Both the position numbers and the translations under genes were made by a program. This document shows, in pieces, positions 31,539 through 40,086 of a DNA stretch of 64,000 bases (positions are counted from its first letter, which is position 1; each line of letters opens with the position of its first letter). The stretch is from assembly GCA_002345565.1 (NCBI GenBank), contig DDVS01000001.1, forward strand, positions 180,712 through 244,711, in the 5' to 3' direction. The notes under the pieces were generated by a model. That model was not told the origin of the DNA. It made no database searches and saw nothing but the letters and a program-made list of their open reading frames with translations. The stretch is from Flavobacteriales bacterium UBA2306. Its GTDB lineage: Bacteria; Bacteroidota; Bacteroidia; Flavobacteriales; Weeksellaceae.

Positions 31539-34103
31539 ATCAACAAATATTTCCAAAAATATCATATATTTTATTATTGCGCAATGCTAAGTGTATTTTT
31601 ATATGCTTGTAATGCCACAAAAAAAGTTCCTGAAGGCAGTTATTTACTTACCCAAAATACGTTTAAATATACAGACGGTAAAATTTTTGGCGATGAGATT
31701 AAGGATCTGGTTGCTCAGGAGCCTAACCGGAAAGCGCTTTACCTGGCACCATTAGGGCTCTTTCTTTATAACAATGCCAATGCAAAATATGATACTATTC
31801 TTAGAGAATACATGACTTATCCTAGTGAGATGAGGAATCAAAAACTGAGAGATTCATTATTTGTAAAATATAACCACCCGGAATATGTTGGCAAAAATCT
31901 TTTTTGGAACCGTTTCTGGCATAATGTAGGTGAACCGCCTGTAATCTATAGCGATGCTAAAACCAAACAAAGTAGCAATAGTATAAACAATAGACTCATA
32001 AACAGAGGCTATTGGGATGCTATGGTAAACACCAATGTCAAAAGGGATTCTGCAGGTAAAAAAGCAGAAGTGGAATATATTATTACACATAAAGATCCTA
32101 CTTATATCAAAGATTATTTTTACAATATCCCGGACCAAAATGTACGAAACGTTTATGAGACTCATATTTCAAAAAGTCTCGTAAAAAAAGGTCAAATCCT
32201 GGATGAAACAGTGCTAGAAAAAGAAATTGTTAGGATTAATGATCTTATGAAATCCGAAGGTTATTATAAATTCAATATAGATAATCAGGATATATATTTT
32301 GTAGCAGACTCGCTTCAAAGCAGAAAAAATGTACCTGTCGTAATGAATATCCATAAAGATACAATTGGTACACCTTATAAAAAAGCAACTATTGGTAGCA
32401 TCAAAGTTTCCGTTGGCAGAAATATAAACAAAGATGGCAAACTTCCATTAAAAGACAGTCTGCGGGGAATCAATTTCTTCCGGCAAGATAGTGCCTATAA
32501 AGTCAATGCGCTTTGGAGACCTATTACACTAGAAACTGGTGTTGTTTATAATCAGGCAAATCTGGATCTTACGCGCAGAAATATCATTTCAATGAACAAC
32601 TTTACTATTCTGAAAGCGTCGGACGATCTCCGAAAAGGTTCCGATAGCATTATAGATGTAGAGTATTTTCTAAAGCCGTTGTCAAAATATGAATTTAATA
32701 TTGCAACCGATCTGCATTACTCGCAAATTCTCAATTTCGGTTTTTCTCCATCGGTTGATTTAACTACCAGAAACTTATTTGGAGGCGCAGAGAATCTCAC
32801 GACCAGTTTTTCTGGCGTTATAGGGACAACCAATGATCCAAAAAATCCGGATGCCATTTTCAACGCTTACGAGTTATCTGCACAAACCGCATTACAATTT
32901 CCCAGATTATTGGTGCCATTTAAAAAATATTGGAAAATAATCCCTAAAAGATATTCTCCCACAACCAGTATTAACCTGGGCGCATCTGTACAAAATAATA
33001 TTGGATTGGGAAGAATCAATTTCAACACCGGGCTTAGTTATTTTGCTAATGTAGATAATGGCAGAATCCAGCATAAGCTTAGTTTATTCAACACCCAGCT
33101 CAGTTTAACGCAGAACAAAGACCGCTATTATGAGTATTTTCCTGCAGATGATGAATACAGGGCTAATGTATTTGCTTTATATAAAATAGACCATCCGGAA
33201 GTATTTACTCAGGATTATAATTATGATCAGATTTCTGCAATTATAACACGGGACGAAACTTTTATTGCCAATCTTTTAACTTCCGATCCCAACTTGCTTT
33301 ACAACTTTACTCAATCCTTGTATAACAAAGACCGTCAAACGCAGGATGTGATAGTTTCTTCCGTAATTTATAATTTTATCTATAATGAAATCGGGAAAAA
33401 AGAATACGTAAATCCCGTATTTTTTAGCGGAAAAGTAGAATTGGCAGGTAATGTTCTGAATCTTTTATCTCGGAAAGAAGAAAATTACCTAATCAATGGA
33501 AATACGAAAACTATATTTAATATTCCATTTTCACAATTTATAAAATTTGATTTTGACGTTAGAAAATATTTCACTTTTTTCAATGATCGGGTAAAACCGC
33601 ACACCTTGGCATTCCGCCAGTTGGTGGGAATTGGAATTCCTTACGGTAATTCTAGCACCATGCCGTTTATAAGATCATATTTTAACGGAGGTTCTTATGA
33701 TATCAGAGCTTGGATGGCTTTTGGCGGATTGGGTCCTGCGGATTCTCAGTTGGATGAAAGAGTACGTTCTTATGCGATGGACAATATAAAATTGACCACC
33801 AGTGTAGAATACCGCATGCCGCTTACAGATATGTTTGAAGTAGCCGCTTTTACAGATGCCGGTAATATCTGGGGGATAAAAGATAATGGATTTGGAGATG
33901 AGTTTAAATTTAAAAAATTTATAAGTCAAATGGGCGTAGGAAGTGGTTTCGGACTTAGAATTAATATTGCATACGTCAATCTCCGTTTTGATATGGCCTA
34001 TAAAATTCATGACCCCAACCGTCCGGAAGGAGAAAGATGGGTAATTAATAAAATCAAACCATTGAAGCCTACCATTAATTTTGCAATTGGCTATCCTTTC
34101 TAA
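31524..34103 (+). CDS. tamL: TamL-type BamA/TamA-family outer-membrane lipoprotein
   Basis: 859 aa from the ATG at 31524 (MSRKHINKYFQKYH). A lipobox (VFLYAC) is followed by NATKKVPEGSYLLTQN, the standard opening of Bacteroidota TamL. POTRA-like repeats fill roughly 40-400 (INDLMKSEGYYKFNIDN is typical). The C-terminal 450 residues are an Omp85 barrel (RNLFGGAENLTTSFSG, YFNGGSYDIRAW, FTDAGNIWG, ending NFAIGYPF). It should insert or assemble proteins in the outer membrane. TamB is not adjacent. An SRPBCC-domain gene follows after 21 nt. Confidence 0.92.
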   Translation: MSRKHINKYFQKYHIFYYCAMLSVFLYACNATKKVPEGSYLLTQNTFKYTDGKIFGDEIKDLVAQEPNRKALYLAPLGLFLYNNANAKYDTILREYMTYPSEMRNQKLRDSLFVKYNHPEYVGKNLFWNRFWHNVGEPPVIYSDAKTKQSSNSINNRLINRGYWDAMVNTNVKRDSAGKKAEVEYIITHKDPTYIKDYFYNIPDQNVRNVYETHISKSLVKKGQILDETVLEKEIVRINDLMKSEGYYKFNIDNQDIYFVADSLQSRKNVPVVMNIHKDTIGTPYKKATIGSIKVSVGRNINKDGKLPLKDSLRGINFFRQDSAYKVNALWRPITLETGVVYNQANLDLTRRNIISMNNFTILKASDDLRKGSDSIIDVEYFLKPLSKYEFNIATDLHYSQILNFGFSPSVDLTTRNLFGGAENLTTSFSGVIGTTNDPKNPDAIFNAYELSAQTALQFPRLLVPFKKYWKIIPKRYSPTTSINLGASVQNNIGLGRINFNTGLSYFANVDNGRIQHKLSLFNTQLSLTQNKDRYYEYFPADDEYRANVFALYKIDHPEVFTQDYNYDQISAIITRDETFIANLLTSDPNLLYNFTQSLYNKDRQTQDVIVSSVIYNFIYNEIGKKEYVNPVFFSGKVELAGNVLNLLSRKEENYLINGNTKTIFNIPFSQFIKFDFDVRKYFTFFNDRVKPHTLAFRQLVGIGIPYGNSSTMPFIRSYFNGGSYDIRAWMAFGGLGPADSQLDERVRSYAMDNIKLTTSVEYRMPLTDMFEVAAFTDAGNIWGIKDNGFGDEFKFKKFISQMGVGSGFGLRINIAYVNLRFDMAYKIHDPNRPEGERWVINKIKPLKPTINFAIGYPF

Positions 34104-34124
34104 AAAAAAAAAATACTAAAATCA

Positions 34125-35159
34125 ATGCGCTGGCTCAAGTTTATTTTAATTATTACGATTGGTTTGTTTGGAGTTTACTCGGCATCTATGTATTTTGTAG
34201 ATGAGAGTAAAACTTTCAGCCATCAGTCACAAGTGGATTACCCTGTAGATAAAGTATTTCCACAGTTCAATAACCTTCAGAATTTTACATCTTGGAATGA
34301 TTATTTTTCTAGCCAGCAAAATCTGAGTTATTCTTTTTTTACACCCTATCAAGGCATAGGAAGCGGGATGAGTTTTTCCGAAAAAAAAGGACAGCTTTTA
34401 GGCGATTTTTTTATCCGATATTCTAATCCTAATCAATCTTTGCGCTATCAATTATTTGAAAATGATAATGAAAATCCTTATCTTATAGATGTTAAATTTG
34501 TTCCCAAAGGCTCCAAAACAATTTTGTACTGGAACATCCATACACCTAGAAGAAGTTATTTACAACGCTCATTAAACTTAATAAAGGAAGATTTTTTTGT
34601 TAATAATATTGATAAAAGTATGAAAAACCTTGATCAGCTTTTAGGCAATAAAGTCGATAGAGATCAAAAATTGGCTTCTGTAAAATATGATAGTATAATG
34701 GTAGAAAATCAAGAAGGACAGTTGCTTTTGGGCGTTAATGTGAGTACAAAAAACACAAAAGACGGACTCTTCAAAAATGTTTTAATGAATCATGGTAAAG
34801 TGATTAATTATGTAACATCAGATCTTGGTAAAAAAGAAGATGAATTCGGGGCGCCTGTTTTATTAACCAATCCTGCCAACCTTAAAGATAAAGAAATTTC
34901 CTATTTCTACGGCGTACCTCTCTCCAAGAGAATCCCGATTAGTGACAATAATTTTAACTTTCAAACTCTCAATGCTTCAAAAGTTTTTGTCGTCTATTTT
35001 CAGGGTAATTATAATAACAGGGTAAAGAATATTCAGCAATTAATGCAAAAAGCAAAAAAAGACACTGTTAGAACTGGTCAACTCATAGAAGAATTCCTGG
35101 AAGAGCCTGTAGATATACAAAATGTAAAACTAAAATTGTCTTTACCGGTTTACAGATAA
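34125..35159 (+). CDS. SRPBCC-domain membrane-anchored protein
   Basis: 344 aa. An N-terminal membrane anchor or uncleaved signal (FILIITIGLFGVYSASMYFV) precedes a START/SRPBCC-like ligand-binding domain at about 30-160 (QSQVDYPVDKVFPQFNNLQN, SWNDYF, GSGMSFSEKKGQLLGDF). The C-terminal half (about 185-344) may be a GyrI-like or second helix-grip domain; that is a guess. It probably binds a hydrophobic ligand in the envelope. It lies 21 nt after tamL and is presumably in the same transcript, hinting at a role in lipid or outer-membrane upkeep. Confidence 0.75.
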   Translation: MRWLKFILIITIGLFGVYSASMYFVDESKTFSHQSQVDYPVDKVFPQFNNLQNFTSWNDYFSSQQNLSYSFFTPYQGIGSGMSFSEKKGQLLGDFFIRYSNPNQSLRYQLFENDNENPYLIDVKFVPKGSKTILYWNIHTPRRSYLQRSLNLIKEDFFVNNIDKSMKNLDQLLGNKVDRDQKLASVKYDSIMVENQEGQLLLGVNVSTKNTKDGLFKNVLMNHGKVINYVTSDLGKKEDEFGAPVLLTNPANLKDKEISYFYGVPLSKRIPISDNNFNFQTLNASKVFVVYFQGNYNNRVKNIQQLMQKAKKDTVRTGQLIEEFLEEPVDIQNVKLKLSLPVYR

Positions 35160-35161
35160 AC

Positions 35162-35177
35162 TGTGATAAATATCACT
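35162..35177. promoter_or_regulatory. CRP/FNR-like palindrome upstream of sucA
   Basis: TGTGATAAATATCACT has the TGTGA-N6-TCAC(A) layout of CRP-family operators. It starts 2 nt after the stop of the upstream gene. Its centre lies about 71 nt before the start predicted from the sucA -7 element, a usual class-I activator position. It has no T-tract, so it is not a terminator. Confidence 0.4.
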
Positions 35178-35229
35178 AAATTCTGAAGGAATAAAATTTG
35201 ATATTAGACATTTATACATAAAAAATTAC

Positions 35230-35237
35230 TAATTTTG
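35230..35237 (+). promoter_or_regulatory. sucA promoter, -7 element
   Basis: TAATTTTG matches TAnnTTTG exactly and lies 46 nt before the sucA ATG. The -33 TTTG at normal spacing is missing, which fits a promoter needing an activator. Confidence 0.5.
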
Positions 35238-35283
35238 TTGGTAATTATTTAAAATTAAAATTTTAAACAGATAATCTGTAATA

Positions 35284-38097
35284 ATGGATAAATTTTCGTT
35301 TCTGAATGCAGTACATGCGCAATTAATTGATGACATGTATGCGCAATATCAAAAATACCCTGATTCTTTAGAACCTTCTTGGAAATCTTTTTTTCAAGGA
35401 TTTGATTTTGCATTAGAATATTACGGTGAAGATGGAGAAGTTGCACCTTCGCAACCACAATCATCTGCGCCTGTTCAATATGCTCAACAAGCCGTAACCA
35501 ATGGTTCTGTTTCCGAGGATATCACAAAAGAATTCAAAGTGGTAAACTTGATTGAAGCTTATCGCTCAAGAGGTCACCTTTTCACAAAAACCAATCCTGT
35601 AAGAGAAAGAAGACATTACTTTCCAACACTTGATATAGAAAATTTCGGATTGTCTAAGGACGATTTGAGTAAAAAATTCAATTCTGCAACTCAGACTGGG
35701 ATGCCAGGTCCTGCAACTTTGCAAGAGATTATTACACATCTTCAGAACATCTATTGTGATTCTATCGGTGTAGAATATATGCACATCCAGAATGTAGAGG
35801 AGAAAAAATGGATTATGGAATGGGTTAATGTTAACGAAAACCATCCAAGTCTTTCTGCTCAGGAAAAAACTGAAATTCTTTTCAAATTAAACCAAGCGGT
35901 GGCGTTTGAAAATTATCTTCATACAAAATTCGTTGGTCAAAAACGTTTCTCTTTGGAAGGTGGTGAATCTTTGATTCCTGCGCTTGACCAATTGATAACG
36001 CGTTCTTCACAATTAGGTGTTGACGAAGTTGTGCTTGGTATGGCTCACAGAGGGCGTCTTAATGTTTTGACTAATATTTTCCAAAAGTCTTACAAACAGA
36101 TTTTCTCAGAGTTTGAAGGTAAAGAATTCGAAGAGGATGTTTTCTCTGGTGATGTTAAGTATCACTTAGGTTCTTCTAAGAAAGTTACAACCGCTAATGG
36201 GGAAGAAGTAAGAATCAACCTTACTCCAAACCCATCTCACCTTGAAACTGTTGCTGCTCTTGTAGAAGGAATCTGTAGAGCTAAAGTTGACAATACTTAC
36301 AAAGACGATTATTCCAAAGTTTTACCAATTGTAATCCACGGTGATGGTGCCATTGCAGGACAAGGTATCGTTTACGAGATTGCCCAGATGATGAATCTTG
36401 AAGGCTACAGAACAGGTGGAACAGTTCATATCGTTGTGAATAATCAAGTTTCTTTCACTACCAATTATATGGATGCAAGATCGTCTGTTTATTGTACAGA
36501 TATTGCAAAAGTGACAGATTCTCCAGTGATGCACATCAATGCTGATGATGTAGAAGCGGTTGTTCACGCCATTAGATTTGCTGCAGATTTCCGTGCGAAG
36601 TTTGGTAAGGATGTTTACATTGATCTTTTAGGATATAGAAAATATGGTCATAACGAAGGTGATGAACCAAGATTTACTCAACCAAATCTTTATAAAACGA
36701 TTTCAAAACATCCAAATCCGAGAGAAATTTACAAAGATCTTTTGATTAAGGAAAATGTAGTTTCTGACGAAGTTTTGAAAAAAATGGAGCAGGAGTTCAA
36801 AGCTTTGCTTGATGAAAACTTTGATGCTTCCAAAGAAATCGAAAGAAATACGATGGATATCTTTATGAAAGATGACTGGACAGATTTCCCAATTGGAGGT
36901 AAAGGTTGTGTTTCTAAATCTAATGTTGATACAAAATACGATTTAGAAAAACTTAAAGAATTAGCTATTAAGATTTCTACGCTTCCGGGTGATAAGAAAT
37001 TCATTAATAAAATTACCCGTCTTTTTGAGAACAGAATCAAAATGGTGGAGAATAATTCTTTGGATTGGTCTATGGGAGAATTGTTAGCTTATGCTACGCT
37101 TTTGACAGAAGGTTACAATGTGAGAATCTCTGGAGAAGATGTGGAAAGAGGAACATTCTCTCACCGTCACGCTGTTGTAAAAACAGAAGAAACAGAAGAA
37201 GAATACATCCCGCTTCGTCACGTGAACGAACAAAGATTTGATGTTTACAATTCTCACTTGTCAGAATATGGTGTTCTAGGTTATGATTACGGTTATGCAA
37301 TGGCAGCACCTAAAACTTTGACCATTTGGGAAGCTCAGTTTGGTGACTTTACAAACGGAGCTCAAATCATTGTTGACCAATACTTGGTTGCAGCTGAAGA
37401 AAAATGGAAAATCCAAAACGGATTGGTAATGATGTTGCCTCACGGGTCAGAAGGTCAAGGTGCAGAACACTCTTCTGCAAGACTAGAAAGATTCTTGACG
37501 CTTTGTGCTAACGAAAATATCATTGTTGCAAACATTACTTCTCCAGCCAACTATTTCCACTTGTTGAGAAGACAGATGAAGTTTGGATTCAGAAAGCCAT
37601 TGGTTATTATGACGCCGAAATCTCTATTGAGACATCCAAAAGTGGTTTCTCCATTGGAAGATTTAGCAAACGGAAGTTTCCAAACCGTTTTGGATGACCC
37701 AACTGCTGACGCTTCAAAAGTAGAAAGAGTAGTGCTTTGTACAGGTAAATTATATTACGATTTATTAGCTAAGAAAGAAGAATTGAATGATGATAAAGTA
37801 GCTTTGGTACGATTAGAGCAAGTTTATCCATTGGATTTTGAAAAAATCAATTCCATCTTTGATAAATATAAAAACAAGAAAGAATTAATCTGGGCTCAGG
37901 AAGAACCTGAAAATATGGGTGCTTGGAGTTTCATCTTAAGAAACTTCCGTGATACAAATATCCAATTGATTTCTCCTGTTGCTAGTGGAACACCAGCTCC
38001 GGGAAGTCATAAGATGTTTGAGAAAAACCAAACCAAAATTATCAATTCGGTTTTTCAATGCAATGATGAACCTGCAAAAAAACCAGTAACGGCTTAA
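35284..38097 (+). CDS. sucA: 2-oxoglutarate dehydrogenase E1
   Basis: 937 aa, very close to E. coli SucA (933). This thiamine-diphosphate enzyme decarboxylates 2-oxoglutarate and passes the succinyl group to the E2 lipoyl arm. The N-terminal E2-binding helix (FLNAVHAQLIDDMYAQYQKYPDSLEPSWKSFF), VVLGMAHRGRLNVL, the thiamine-binding HGDGAIAGQGIVYE and the C-terminal LMMLPHGSEGQGAEHSSAR-like VMMLPHGSEGQGAEHSSAR are all intact. sucB follows after 63 nt, while the shared E3 subunit is not in the window. A possible CRP-like site precedes the promoter. Confidence 0.97.
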   Translation: MDKFSFLNAVHAQLIDDMYAQYQKYPDSLEPSWKSFFQGFDFALEYYGEDGEVAPSQPQSSAPVQYAQQAVTNGSVSEDITKEFKVVNLIEAYRSRGHLFTKTNPVRERRHYFPTLDIENFGLSKDDLSKKFNSATQTGMPGPATLQEIITHLQNIYCDSIGVEYMHIQNVEEKKWIMEWVNVNENHPSLSAQEKTEILFKLNQAVAFENYLHTKFVGQKRFSLEGGESLIPALDQLITRSSQLGVDEVVLGMAHRGRLNVLTNIFQKSYKQIFSEFEGKEFEEDVFSGDVKYHLGSSKKVTTANGEEVRINLTPNPSHLETVAALVEGICRAKVDNTYKDDYSKVLPIVIHGDGAIAGQGIVYEIAQMMNLEGYRTGGTVHIVVNNQVSFTTNYMDARSSVYCTDIAKVTDSPVMHINADDVEAVVHAIRFAADFRAKFGKDVYIDLLGYRKYGHNEGDEPRFTQPNLYKTISKHPNPREIYKDLLIKENVVSDEVLKKMEQEFKALLDENFDASKEIERNTMDIFMKDDWTDFPIGGKGCVSKSNVDTKYDLEKLKELAIKISTLPGDKKFINKITRLFENRIKMVENNSLDWSMGELLAYATLLTEGYNVRISGEDVERGTFSHRHAVVKTEETEEEYIPLRHVNEQRFDVYNSHLSEYGVLGYDYGYAMAAPKTLTIWEAQFGDFTNGAQIIVDQYLVAAEEKWKIQNGLVMMLPHGSEGQGAEHSSARLERFLTLCANENIIVANITSPANYFHLLRRQMKFGFRKPLVIMTPKSLLRHPKVVSPLEDLANGSFQTVLDDPTADASKVERVVLCTGKLYYDLLAKKEELNDDKVALVRLEQVYPLDFEKINSIFDKYKNKKELIWAQEEPENMGAWSFILRNFRDTNIQLISPVASGTPAPGSHKMFEKNQTKIINSVFQCNDEPAKKPVTA

Positions 38098-38160
38098 TAA
38101 ATTAATAAACTATAAAGAATAACAGTTTCGGCTGTTCTGAAATTAAAAACAATTATTAGT

Positions 38161-39393
38161 ATGTCAATATTAGAAATGAAAGTTCCTTCACCGGGAGAAT
38201 CAATCACAGAAGTTGAAATTGCAACGTGGTTAGTCCAAGACGGTGATTATGTAGAAAAAGACCAGCCGATTGCAGAAGTAGATTCTGACAAGGCAACTTT
38301 GGAACTTCCTGCTGAGCAGAGTGGTGTTATCACTTTGAAAGCTGAAGAAGGAGAAGTAGTACAAGTTGGTCAGGTGGTTTGTCTTATCGATATGGATGCT
38401 GCAAAACCTGCAGGAGGTGCTGCTGAAGCTCCGAAAGAAGAACCAAAAGCAGAAGTTAAAAAAGAAGAGCCAGCTCCAGTAAAAGCAGAAGCTCCAAAAG
38501 TTGAAACTTACGCTGCTCAAACACCTTCTCCTGCTGCTAAGAAAATCCTTGACGAAAAAGGAATTGCGCCAAGCCAAGTAACGGGGTCTGGTAGAGATGG
38601 CAGAATCACAAAAGATGATGCTGTAACGGCTTCTGTTCCTGCAATGGGAAGTGCTCCAGCTGGCGGAAGTAGATCTCAATCAACTACAAAACTTTCAGTT
38701 CTTAGAAGAAAAATCGCTGCAAGATTGGTTTCTGTTAAAAACGAAACTGCAATGTTGACGACTTTCAACGAGGTTGATATGTCAGAAATCTTCAGAATCA
38801 GAAAACAATACAAAGAAGAATTTGCTGCAAAACACGGGATTGGACTTGGATTTATGTCTTTCTTTACAAAAGCTGTAACGAGAGCATTGAAACTTTATCC
38901 AGACGTGAACGCATCTATCGACGGAGATTTTAAAGTGAATTATGATTTTGCAGATATTTCTATCGCAGTTTCCGGACCAAAAGGTTTGATGGTTCCTGTT
39001 CTTAGAAATGCCGAGAATATGACGCTTAGAGGTGTTGAAGCTAATATCAAAGATTTGGCAATCAAAGTAAGAGATGGTAAAATCAGCGTTGACGAAATGA
39101 CTGGTGGAACTTTCACTATTACCAACGGTGGAACTTTTGGTTCTATGATGTCAACTCCGATTATTAATCCTCCTCAATCTGCAATCTTGGGAATGCACAA
39201 CATCCTTCAAAGACCAATGGCAATTGACGGGCAAGTTGTTATCAGACCAATGATGTATGTTGCATTATCTTATGACCACAGAATCATCGATGGAAAAGAG
39301 TCTGTTGGTTTCTTAGTTGCTGTGAAAGAAGCGATTGACAATCCAGTAGAATTCCTAATGGATGGCGATGAAAGAAAAGCATTAGAATTGTAA
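38161..39393 (+). CDS. sucB: Dihydrolipoamide succinyltransferase E2
   Basis: 410 aa. One lipoyl domain (1-78) with the lipoylated Lys44 in EVDSDKATLELP, an Ala/Pro/Lys-rich linker (about 85-120), the E1/E3-binding domain (TPSPAAKKILDEKGIAPSQV, GSGRDGRITKDDAV), then the catalytic domain with the active-site SYDHRIIDGKESV. It transfers succinyl from the lipoyl arm to CoA. It is co-transcribed with sucA; a small hairpin (AACAG/CTGTT, 38121-38136) lies between the two genes without a T-tract. Confidence 0.97.
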   Translation: MSILEMKVPSPGESITEVEIATWLVQDGDYVEKDQPIAEVDSDKATLELPAEQSGVITLKAEEGEVVQVGQVVCLIDMDAAKPAGGAAEAPKEEPKAEVKKEEPAPVKAEAPKVETYAAQTPSPAAKKILDEKGIAPSQVTGSGRDGRITKDDAVTASVPAMGSAPAGGSRSQSTTKLSVLRRKIAARLVSVKNETAMLTTFNEVDMSEIFRIRKQYKEEFAAKHGIGLGFMSFFTKAVTRALKLYPDVNASIDGDFKVNYDFADISIAVSGPKGLMVPVLRNAENMTLRGVEANIKDLAIKVRDGKISVDEMTGGTFTITNGGTFGSMMSTPIINPPQSAILGMHNILQRPMAIDGQVVIRPMMYVALSYDHRIIDGKESVGFLVAVKEAIDNPVEFLMDGDERKALEL

Positions 39394-39416
39394 GAAATTA
39401 CATTCAGTATAAAATT

Positions 39417-39448
39417 AAAAGAGAGCAGATTTTTGCTCTCTTTTTTAT
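39417..39448 (+). terminator. Terminator of sucAB
   Basis: AAAAGAGAGCA (39417-39427) and TGCTCTCTTTT (39434-39444) with T6, 23 nt past the sucB stop. Confidence 0.85.
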
Positions 39449-39475
39449 TATATTTAATTTCAAAATTTTATTCTC

Positions 39476-39934
39476 ATGGAATGCTTTGAATTACCGATTT
39501 ATAAAAAATCTCAAGAAATTTTTGATGTCCTTGAAACGATTACAAGTTTGTTTCCCGATGATAATGATTATTTACAATCAATTAAACAAAATTTGTTAGG
39601 TGATATTATGACCATTCAAGCAAAAATTTGTGAAGCAGAAGCCGTAAGGTTGTATGACATTAAAATGGAAAATGCCACCATTATAAGAAAAGCCGCAAGA
39701 GATATTTTTGTTGGAGGGAACACATTAGAACATTTTGGTTTTTCTGATTCCAAATATTATCATTTAGTGAGAGATTTGATAGAGGAATTCAGAATTTTAT
39801 TTATCGATTGGATTTCTGGGTTTAATCCCAAACATTACATTGTTGATAATTGGGGTTTGTTTAATCCTCAAGGAATTTCTCCAGACCATATTCAAAGTGA
39901 TGATGAACTTGATTTTTTAGACGAAGATCAATAA
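39476..39934 (+). CDS. Hypothetical protein, possible four-helix bundle
   Basis: 152 aa, not firmly recognised. The first 80 residues (LPIYKKSQEIFDVLETITSLFP, then LGDIMTIQAKICEAEAVRLY) have helix spacing reminiscent of the small four-helix-bundle (S23/IVP-like) family, without its usual signature. The C-terminal 50 residues (WISGFNPKHYIVDNWGLFNP) are distinct and end in an acidic tail. No signal peptide, so probably cytoplasmic. It lies between the sucAB terminator and the dnaX promoter and is likely its own unit. Confidence 0.6.
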   Translation: MECFELPIYKKSQEIFDVLETITSLFPDDNDYLQSIKQNLLGDIMTIQAKICEAEAVRLYDIKMENATIIRKAARDIFVGGNTLEHFGFSDSKYYHLVRDLIEEFRILFIDWISGFNPKHYIVDNWGLFNPQGISPDHIQSDDELDFLDEDQ

Positions 39935-39944
39935 TTCTTTCATT

Positions 39945-40045
39945 CTTTGCTAAGTTTTAAGGCTTTGCGAACCTTAAAAATATTTTCAATAATTGATAAA
40001 ATCATTGCGTTCTTTGCGCTTGAAAAATATTCTCACAAAACCAAA
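39945..40045. repeat. Degenerate TTTGCG-rich intergenic repeat
   Basis: About 100 nt with CTTTGCGAACCTTAAAAATA, then CATTGCGTTCTTTGCG. Similar TTTGCGAC-type blocks occur at 62130-62215. Such degenerate repeats are often seen between flavobacterial genes. No ORF is supported. Confidence 0.4.
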
Positions 40046-40074
40046 AACCATTTCCAAAATTCACAATTAATCCT

Positions 40075-40082
40075 TACTTTTG
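40075..40082 (+). promoter_or_regulatory. dnaX promoter, -7 element, leaderless type
   Basis: TACTTTTG, an exact TAnnTTTG, ends 4 nt before the dnaX ATG, the same arrangement as at cmk. The transcript would start at or next to the start codon. Confidence 0.55.
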
Positions 40083-40086
40083 AACA

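Noticed and set aside
38121..38136. Terminator between sucA and sucB
   Set aside because: The AACAG/CTGTT hairpin is short and lacks a T-tract, so sucAB is treated as one operon.
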